From Portunus trituberculatus (lineage: Eukaryota > Arthropoda > Malacostraca > Decapoda > Portunidae): DNA of 64,000 nucleotides. Below the pieces are notes generated by a model. It did no database searches. It worked only from the letters and a program-made list of their open reading frames with translations, and had not been told where the DNA came from. Positions 57,408-64,000 of the stretch are shown piece by piece; position 1 is the stretch's first letter; every line of letters starts with the position of its first letter. The position numbers and the translations under genes were made by a program. The stretch covers positions 26,544,248-26,608,247 of the forward strand of contig NC_059304.1 in assembly GCF_017591435.1 (NCBI RefSeq), in the 5' to 3' direction.

Positions 57408-58137
57408 TTATCTAAATGTAAAGTGTATAAGATAAAACAATGAACCATTTTTAATGTTAACATGTCTGGTAGAGGCTTGATGCCCAGTTATTTAGTATAA
57501 GATGCAGCCGCTGTATATGCCCCACGAAAAGCTTTGAAGATTCTGGACGTGAACATTACTTATTGTATATGATTTAGTGTATGTAATATGTCAAAGGAGT
57601 GGCTACAGTTAGGAAAGTTTTGGGTGTCTTTACCATAAGGATTATCACATAATTTAGTTTTGTTTGTCAACCATTAACAAAGAAGCGCATAAAAGGAACA
57701 CACTATTCAGTGACCATTTTATGGCATGGACATTGTCTTCTAAAAAAAAATGTTCAAATTCATAAAGCTGTTGCCTTTTTATGTGATGAACTTCATCGAC
57801 ATCTTTGTTCATATAAGCATAAAGTGCAAGCTGATGATGTAGTCACCACAAGTGAATAGTAACATACTAAAGCGTTTCTTAAAATAGACAGATAGGTCCT
57901 ACCTAATTAACATGACTGGTAGTTTTCTTTTTACTTAATTTTAGTCGAAGAAGTTTGACTCCACTGTACCCTGCTATCGAATTAAATTATGTATGGCAAG
58001 AGAATTATTTACATCATCCATTCTTCTGTTTACCCATAATTAATGTATATTTTCCTATTATTTTTCCTGTATTAGCTGGATTACAGACATAGCATCGTAA
58101 AAAGCGGCTGTTTTAAACCCTTGCAGTGATACGGGAT
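57408..58137. other. 3' flank of nuclease gene, no gene seen
   Basis: AT-rich, about 730 bp to the right inverted repeat, with several AATAAA-like and ATTAAA motifs that could serve for polyadenylation. Nothing else is recognisable. Confidence 0.5.
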
Positions 58138-58582
58138 AAGTTTGTTCACTGTATCGGGGTTGCTGTCGCGGGCAAGGCCACACTTAAAATCGCTGTCATT
58201 GGTCATTTCACATTCAGGAAAGCCAAAGGAAAGATTTGGCACCAAAATTAGCCTTGGCGCTGTTCCCTTAAATAAATGTCACTTTCGTTCACTGTATCGG
58301 GGTTGCTGTCGCGGGGAAAGACACACTTAAAATTGCTGTCATTGGTCATTTCACATTCAGGGAAGCCAAAGGAAAGATTTGGCACCAAATTTGGCCTTGG
58401 CGCTGTTCCCTTAAATAAATGTCTCATTTTACCCATTATCATGGGTGATTTCATGGGTAAGGCCATACACGAGACCCGGCAGCAATCCATTTTGGGGATG
58501 TTTGGGGACTTCCCCTGCGATCAGTAAGGTCAGTTGCCTTGGCCCCGTTCCCTTAAATAAAATGGCCTGGGCTCCCGCTCTA
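58138..58582. repeat. Right composite inverted repeat
   Basis: Inverted counterparts of the 143-bp units (ends at 58280 and 58423), then ATGGGTGATTTCATGG, a roughly 80-bp segment not seen on the left (CCGGCAGCAATCCATTTTGG), and the terminal GGCCCCGTTCCCTTAAATAA, AATGGCCTGGGCTCCCGCTC. Confidence 0.93.
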
Positions 58583-60079
58583 TATGGATGTATGATAGTT
58601 CGCCAGTATGCGGTGTGTAGCCGTATCCAGCCATAAAAGAGATTAGGAAGGGCAGGAAGGTCAAGACACGCCCCCATAAGTTCCTGAATGGAAATTGTAG
58701 AGGATTGGAGCAGAGAGAGAGGAGAGAGGAAGCAGAGAGGACAACCGCGGCTCTAAGCGGGCCACCCTCGGCTTCATAGCTGAGAGCGGCATTTTGTACT
58801 TCATATATAACCAGTAAGTGGAGCTATAATTTGCAATGCAGTCTTTTGAGGTAAATTAGAATGGAGGAGGAATCATGATAGGAGGTTTAGGTATTATGTG
58901 GTATTAGTTTATTATGGTTTATGTGTATGTACTTTGGTTCATAATGATGTCGTTATATACTTGCGTTTTCATCTATGAGTAAGGGAATTTGTATACGGAT
59001 ACCTACGTATGTGCATGTGTGTTGCTCTGACGAATAAGTTACATAACATATTTACTAGTGTGTAATTGTGTACGAAGTTAACGTGGTTCCATGTATGGGT
59101 ACCAAGAGAGAGATTACTTGTGGGAGGTCACTCGTGTGGAAATATCAATATTTGTCATTATATTTCGGTGGTGTTACGTTGTCATTTTTGTTGAACGGAG
59201 TCAGGTAATTATATGTGTATGGTAATATATTTGGTGGTACGTCACGTGGTTGCTTGCATTCATGTACCAAGTAAAGGTCATTCTTATATACGGGTAGCTG
59301 GGAAAAAAGGGGTAATATTGTACGTACTACATATGAGATTTACTGATAAATAAAGCACCGTGTTCAGATGTTGTAATACGTTATGAAGATATAGTGGATG
59401 ATGTTTGAAGTGAAATCCGTTTTGATGCGAGAATATGTACGAGATTAATGTAATTCTTAAGGATGTTTATTAGAGAAATTGTAGTAATTGCAGTGGAGAA
59501 GGCAACAGAAAGAGTTGTGATTGTTACTTGTCGGCGTCGTATCGAAGACCTTATGTATAGATATCATTTTTGTTAATTAAAGATAGAAAAAACCTTTGAC
59601 TATTTATAGCCAGTAGCTAGAGAATTTGTGCAACGTCGTGCAACAGCTCGGATCACGACAATTTAACTCAGCCTAAACAATCTAAGGTTTCTCCCGGTGC
59701 ACTGTGAGTCCTCCAGAGACCGCTCTGCAATGGTAGCTCCAGTAGTTTCTGTCCAGCCTTCTGTGACGCCCTCCGTCTCATATCGGGCTTCTTGTGATGA
59801 GGACGGTCTTAGCATGGAGACGTCCGATGATATTGTCACAGCCGTCCCTTGTGGACCCGTTGTGTCAAAAAGTGGAGTCCAGCCTTACCCTCGTCCTCCG
59901 AGGACCGGTAGGAGTGATGATGGTTCGCATCACTCATCGGCAGGCCGAAAGGCAACGTTCCAACGACCCGGGACATCACAACTCCCGGTGTCTTCTCGTC
60001 GGTTAATTATTTCTAGTCAGGTGAGTCACGGGCAGCCCCTTCAAAAGGCTCGCCCATCCACTGCACCTAAATAGTCATC

Positions 60080-63000
60080 TTCAAGCTTCTAGAGTGGAAC
60101 TGTAGAGGCCTTCGCGCCTCGTGGGGGGAACTTCGAGCTTTATTGTCGGAGTTCTCTCCAGCCTGTGTAGCTCTACAAGAGACTATGCTAGGTGATAGTA
60201 CTTATTCTAGTCCTCCTGGCTATCGTGCCTTTTTTAACACTCCTTTCCCTGACCAGGGCCACCACGGTGGCACAGCTATCCTTGTCCGTCAAGACATACC
60301 TGTTGTCCCCTTGCAACTCAACTCTCCCCTTCAGGTGGTTGCTGTTAAAGTTTTTATGGGACGATCCTACACTATTTACAGTTTATATCTCCCTCCTCGG
60401 CTTCCTGTCTCTAGGGGTGAGCTTGACGGCTTGGTGCGTTAGCTGACTCCGCCTTTTCTTTTGTTGGGAGATTTTAACGGCCGTCACCCATTGTGGGATG
60501 AAGGTGCTAGTAATCCTTGTGGGGTTTTAATCGGTTCTTTTATTATGGATGAGGGATTGGAGATTTTAAATTCTGGAGATGTCACACATTTCCACAGTTC
60601 TACTGGGACTTTTACAGTTATCGATCTTTCTATTTGTACATCTAATTCTTTCCTTGATTTTAATTAGCGGGTTCTACCGGATTTACACGGTAGTGACAAC
60701 TACTGTGAACTCTGAGCCACAGTCCCGGCCCCCACGCTGGGTTTTAGATAAGGCAGATTGGCCTCGATTCACAGACCTTAGCTCTTTTATCCGTCCGCTG
60801 CCTGACTTTTCTACTTGTGTTATGGCTGTTGATTATTTTACCGATTTTTTAAATTTCAGTAGCGCTTCAGACAATCCCTAGGACGTCAGTTCGCTTTACT
60901 AAGCGTCCCGTTCCTTGGTGGAACGCAGCATGCACTAAAACTGTGCAAGAGAAACGAGCGGCTTTCTCTCGTCCACGGCGACATCGTGGGGACCCGCAGT
61001 GCCTGGAAGCTTTTCGGCGCTGCCGAGCTCGAGCCCGCCGCGTTTTGAAAGAGGCACAAAGAGCCTCTTGGAAAGCTTACGTGTCTTCCATTAATGCCTA
61101 CACCCCTCTTACGGATGTCTTTAATAAAGTCCGCCGAATTACTGGAAAGTATTCTGCTCCTCCCCCCACCAGTTTTGTTGTCTGCTGGGCGAATGGTGGC
61201 TGACCCTAAGACTGTCGCCGACCTCTTCGCGGAGCATTTTGCTAGTGTTTCCCGGAGGCATCCTGGAGCCCCCGGCGCACGTTACCGCCAGAGAATGGAA
61301 TATCTCGGCATAAATTTTTCTTCTTCTGGAGGGGAGTCCTATAATGTCCCCTTCTCTGCCTCAGAGTTGCGGACTGCTTTGTCCCAGTGTCATGACTCTT
61401 CTCCTGGTCCTGACGACATTCCTCATGCCTTTTTGCGTCACAAGTCTGACCGGGCTTTTAGCTTTAATATGATTTGGCATACCGGTGCCTTTCCATCTTC
61501 TTGGGCTGTGGCAGTGGTTTTCCCATTTCCGAAGCCTGGGAAAGATCATCTCCAGGCTACGAATTACTGTCCTATAACTTTGACGTCTTGTATTTGTAAA
61601 GTGTTAGAAAAGATGGTAAATGTAAGACTCATGTGGTACTTGGAGAGGGGGAAGTACTTGTCATCGGTACAGTATGGCTTCCGTAAGATGAGGTCTACTA
61701 ATGATGCTCTTTTATCCCTGAAGTCTTCTATTTGTGAGGCCTTTGCTAATCACCACCACCAGGTTACTGTATTTTTTTACCAGGAGAAGGCCTACGACAC
61801 AGCTTGGTGTCATGGGATTTTACGTTCCTTGTTTAATTTTGGTCTCCGTGGCCACCTTCCTATTTTTATCCAGCAGTTTTTATCCAGACGTCTTTTACGG
61901 GTTCGAATGAGGAGTGTTCTCTCCGATGCTACTGCTGTAAATGACGGTGTCCCACAGGGAAGTATTCTTAGTGTTACGCTATTTGCAATTGCAATAAATG
62001 GTGTTATAGATACTCTACCAGATGGCGTTCACAGCACTATATATGTGGACGACTTGTGCATTTCTTTTGCTGCTGCTAGGATGTCACCGATTGAGTGAAA
62101 GCTCCAACTGGCAATCAATCGAGTGTCCAGTTGGGCCAACATAAATGGTTTTCGTTTCTCCACCTCAAAGACCGTCTCTATGCATTTTTGTCGTAATCGT
62201 GGCGTTCATCCAGATCCCGATTTATATTTTGCTAATAGACGCATCTCATGTGTGAAGGCCACTCGATATCTTGGCCTATTGTTTGACAACCGTCTTACTT
62301 GGGTTCTCTTAAAGCGTCTTGCAGGACGGCACTATCCCTTCTTCGGGTTTTAAGTCACACCTCTTGGGGTGCGGACAGGGACACGTTGCTGCTGCTTCAC
62401 CGTACACTCATACTTCCGAAGCTGGAATACGGCTCTGAGATCTACTCATCCGCAATGGATGCACGACTACGCACGCTTGACCCCGTGCATCATGCTGGGG
62501 TCCGCTTGGCTACGGGTGCATTACGGACATCTCCAATACCTAGCCTTCTAGTGGCTGCTGGTTTCTGGCCGCTCGACCTCCGGCGCCAGTCTTTGATGCT
62601 CCGGTGTTGGTTTCGCACTCACCGTCTTCCCGATTCTGTCCTTTGTCTGTCAATATTGCGGGACTCGCGTTCGCAGGCGTATGCCACTCGACCGAATCTA
62701 CCTAAACCTCCGAGTGGCAAATCTTATGGCGGACTTATCTATCGACCCCACTCCTGTCCTCTCTTTCCGGCTCCCACGAGTTGGTTATTGGCAGCTTCCT
62801 GTTGTGTCATTATGCCCTCCTACCATTGATGGTAAGAAGGTTTTACTGCCAGCTCTGTCCCACACACGGTTTTTAGAAGACTTTTTTATCCATTCTAATG
62901 ATATTCCTGTTTTTACTGATGGTTCAAAATCCGACGCAGGCGTCGGGTTTAGTGTAGTTTTTCCCTCTTTTTATCGGTGTGGCAGCCTTCCTACATTGGT

Positions 63001-63734
63001 GTCCGTTTCTACGGCTGAGCTCTCTGCCATAGTCCTAGCTTTACAGATCATTTTTACTCTCCCTGTTTCGTCTTTTACAATTTTTAGTGACTGTCGCAGT
63101 GCTCTTACTGCTCTCTCTTGCACAGTCTCTCTTAATCCTTTGGTTTTATCAGCCCTGGAGTGGCAATATCTTCTTATTAAACGAGGATATCGTGTTGGGT
63201 TCTGTTGGGTCCCTGGTCACGTTGGTGTTCCACGGAATGAACACGCAGACCGCCTCGCTAAAGAGGCAGCAAGTCGCGCTCCATCTCCTGCCCCTGTTCC
63301 GTTTCGAGATGTATTTCCTTAAATCCGTGAGGTAAGTGCAGCAATTTGGCAGAGGAGATGGCTAACGGGGGTCACAAATTCGAAAATGGGAGAGATCACT
63401 TCCTTTATCCCTCAATGACACCCATGTCCGGGATCGCCGATTACAGACTTTATTGTCGCGACTGCGTATAGGTCACACGTACCTTACAAATAAGTACCTG
63501 TTAACCAGGGACCCTCAACCTTACTGTGATGACTGCCTCGTGCCGCTTACGGTGCGGCATCTACTCGTGGACTTCCCCAGTTTGACTGACTTAAGACACC
63601 GCTACCCCTACCGCTGTCGCGGTAGAGATAGCGGTGTCTATTATATCTCAAGGGTCCTTGGACCAGAGTGCCTGGCCAAGGGTCATGATGTTTTTAGGTT
63701 TTTGGGAGAAGCATGTCTTCTACCAAACCTGTGA
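60080..63734 (+). pseudogene. I-group LINE copy E ORF2 (EN-RT-RNase H)
   Basis: Endonuclease EWNCRGLRASWGELRALLSE (60090), ACVALQETMLGDSTYSS, then an in-frame stop after GELDGLVR (60440), GDFNGRHPLWDE (60467) and another stop before RVLPDLHGSD. Linker with shifts; RT 61094-62098: SSPGPDDIPHAFLRHKSD, NYCPITLTSCICKVLEKMVN, GFRKMRSTNDALL, NDGVPQGSILSVTLF, YVDDLCISFA; stop at 62096; RT thumb to 62829. RNase H 62681-63322: FTDGSKSDAGVGF, TAELSAIVL, FSDCRSAL, NEHADRLAKEA (all four acidic residues present). C-terminal CDDCLVPLTVRHLLV, then DFPSL where other copies have ECPSL; stop at 63734. Confidence 0.85.
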
Positions 63735-64000
63735 ATTTTATTTTATTTTATTAAATGTATTTTAATGTTTAATATAATTTTATTTTATTTATTTATTTAT
63801 TTATTTATTTATTTTAATTTTTTTGTTTTTTTAGTTAACCTTAAAATCGTTTTTACCTGCTTTTAGTTATAAAAATAAGTTTTTTTTTAATCCCCTTTTG
63901 GTCTACTACGCAATTTTTGCTGTCGCGCCAGATGACCTACGCTGTTGCGGCGCCTACCTTTAAATCCCGCCCCATCCCCGCCAAACACGTGTCTAGCTGA

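Larger units (their letters stand above)
53330..58582 (+). mobile_element. TIR transposon with FEN1/XPG-nuclease protein (Academ-like?)
   Basis: 5,253 bp. Ends TAGAGCGGGAGCCCAGGCCA and exact inverse, identical for over 40 bp, flanked by TAT at 53327-53329 and 58583-58585. Inside each end the inverted repeat continues as 143-bp tandem units (2.5 left, about 2 right). The interior has alternating trinucleotide arrays (53764-54046), then a terminal exon (54171-57407) for a large protein with transposase-like and FEN1/XPG-like parts, and about 700 bp of AT-rich 3' flank. Academ superfamily elements include a lineage described as encoding an XPG nuclease; assignment to it is inference. 5' exons seem to be missing. 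Confidence 0.75.
53266..59660. mobile_element. Solo LTR (about 1.14 kb), itself interrupted
   Basis: Begins TGTTAGATGCCCACATCATA and ends GCTCGGATCACGACA (TG...CA), flanked by a 4-bp duplication ATTT (53262-53265; 59661-59664). Removing the TIR element at 53330-58582 leaves 53266-53329 joined to 58586-59660. It has no ORF. AATAAAG near 59348 and a CGCGGCTCTAAGCGGGCCAC-rich stretch near 58745 are compatible with LTR polyadenylation and R/U5 sequence on the plus strand. A single LTR with target duplication is what LTR-LTR recombination leaves. Superfamily (Gypsy or BEL) cannot be told. Confidence 0.75.
51779..60074 (+). pseudogene. I-group LINE copy E ORF1, split by solo LTR
   Basis: ATG at 51779 (MVKHKKLSGSREVTDLARET). 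Uninterrupted for 495 codons to 53265: RRM-like region, middle domain (GYYRNGRGNFIHASRYLSKE) and knuckles CFSCYGYGHSKSSC, CGNCSALDSHSEEHC, and a third with CFHW replacing CFHC. At ESID the reading enters the LTR; removing the insertion and one ATTT rejoins ESIDLTQPKQSKVSPG at 59661. A small deletion at about 59697 then shifts the frame; the tail (SRDRSAMVAPVVSVQPSVTP) ends STAPK* at 60074. Confidence 0.88.
51316..63977 (+). mobile_element. I-group LINE copy E, full length, 13-bp TSD
   Basis: Plus-strand copy with 5' end GAGATGAGAACCGCC and 3' tail CGGCGCCTACCTTTAAATCC, flanked by a perfect CCGCCAAACACGT at 51303-51315 and 63978-63990. Net length is about 6.3 kb after removing the 53266-59660 insertion and its 4-bp duplication. 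ORF1 is open up to the insertion point. Confidence 0.93.
33780..64000 (-). mobile_element. CR1-like LINE copy 2, antisense, host of nested insertions
   Basis: Minus-strand element with its 3' end at 33780 (ATAAGAACATAAGAAA on plus) and 5' part running off the window. Its own sequence is at 33780-34135, 48848-49575, 49783-51315 and 63991-64000; everything between is inserted. The 3' UTR is cut at AGGTCTCCTCTTAAC and resumes at TCTTAACCTACATCTCTC. ORF2 pieces (RT C-terminus, RT palm, linker, endonuclease) follow in order on minus. A different subfamily from copy 1, whose end is (AC)n. Confidence 0.87.

Noticed and set aside
53266..59660. A complete LTR retrotransposon with the nuclease gene as its internal region
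   Set aside because: The repeats near both ends are inverted rather than direct, and the gene lacks protease, RT and integrase motifs.

Overview
This is eukaryotic, intron-containing, repeat-saturated DNA, most likely from an arthropod and by its repeat content probably a decapod crustacean. The signs are very long (AC)n, (AT)n, (GA)n and (GTA)n arrays, tRNA-derived SINEs, CR1-like LINEs whose 3' ends run into (AC)n, I-group LINEs with RNase H, and Gypsy, BEL/Pao-like and PIF/Harbinger remnants. Species assignment is inference. I see no confident single-copy host gene; almost every coding segment belongs to a transposable element, and most are broken. A 500-base run of N (6238-6737) is an assembly gap.

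Layout. 1-3.5 kb: a decayed CR1-like LINE carrying a hAT-type MITE with a perfect 8-bp target duplication, ending in an (AC)n/(AT)n block that is tandemly duplicated. 3.5-6.2 kb: simple repeats and a 15-bp minisatellite. 6.7-8.5 kb: antisense BEL/Pao-like gag remnant split by a PIF/Harbinger deletion derivative. 8.8-12.9 kb: MITEs, an (AC)-tailed SINE, a large inverted repeat and one THAP-like exon. 13.3-18.4 kb: a jockey-like LINE. 18.6-25.4 kb: a (GTA)n array hit by a SINE and by a nearly full-length antisense I-group LINE (copy A). 25.4-31.8 kb: a Gypsy element with integrase upstream of RT (GMR1-like order), split by an autonomous-type PIF/Harbinger element. 32.1-33.4 kb: a 24-bp minisatellite split by a SINE.

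33.8-64 kb is a nested stack. An antisense CR1-like LINE is split by a compound insertion (I-group copies C and D head-to-tail, with antisense copy B inside C), by a tRNA-derived SINE and by I-group copy E. Copy E is split by a solo LTR (4-bp target duplication), and the LTR is split by a 5.25-kb terminal-inverted-repeat element (53330-58582). For several nested insertions (BEL/Pao gag, E-ORF1/LTR, copy B in C) removing the insert plus one target duplication rejoins the host sequence, giving a relative chronology.

The most interesting item is the 5.25-kb element. Its long composite inverted repeats are built from a 143-bp tandem unit. Its last exon encodes a roughly 1,080-residue protein with a transposase-like N-terminal half and a C-terminal half that displays the complete acidic-residue pattern of FEN1/XPG structure-specific nucleases. 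It resembles what has been described as the XPG-bearing branch of Academ DNA transposons, but the assignment needs a search. This copy has two 1-base frameshifts and one late UGA.
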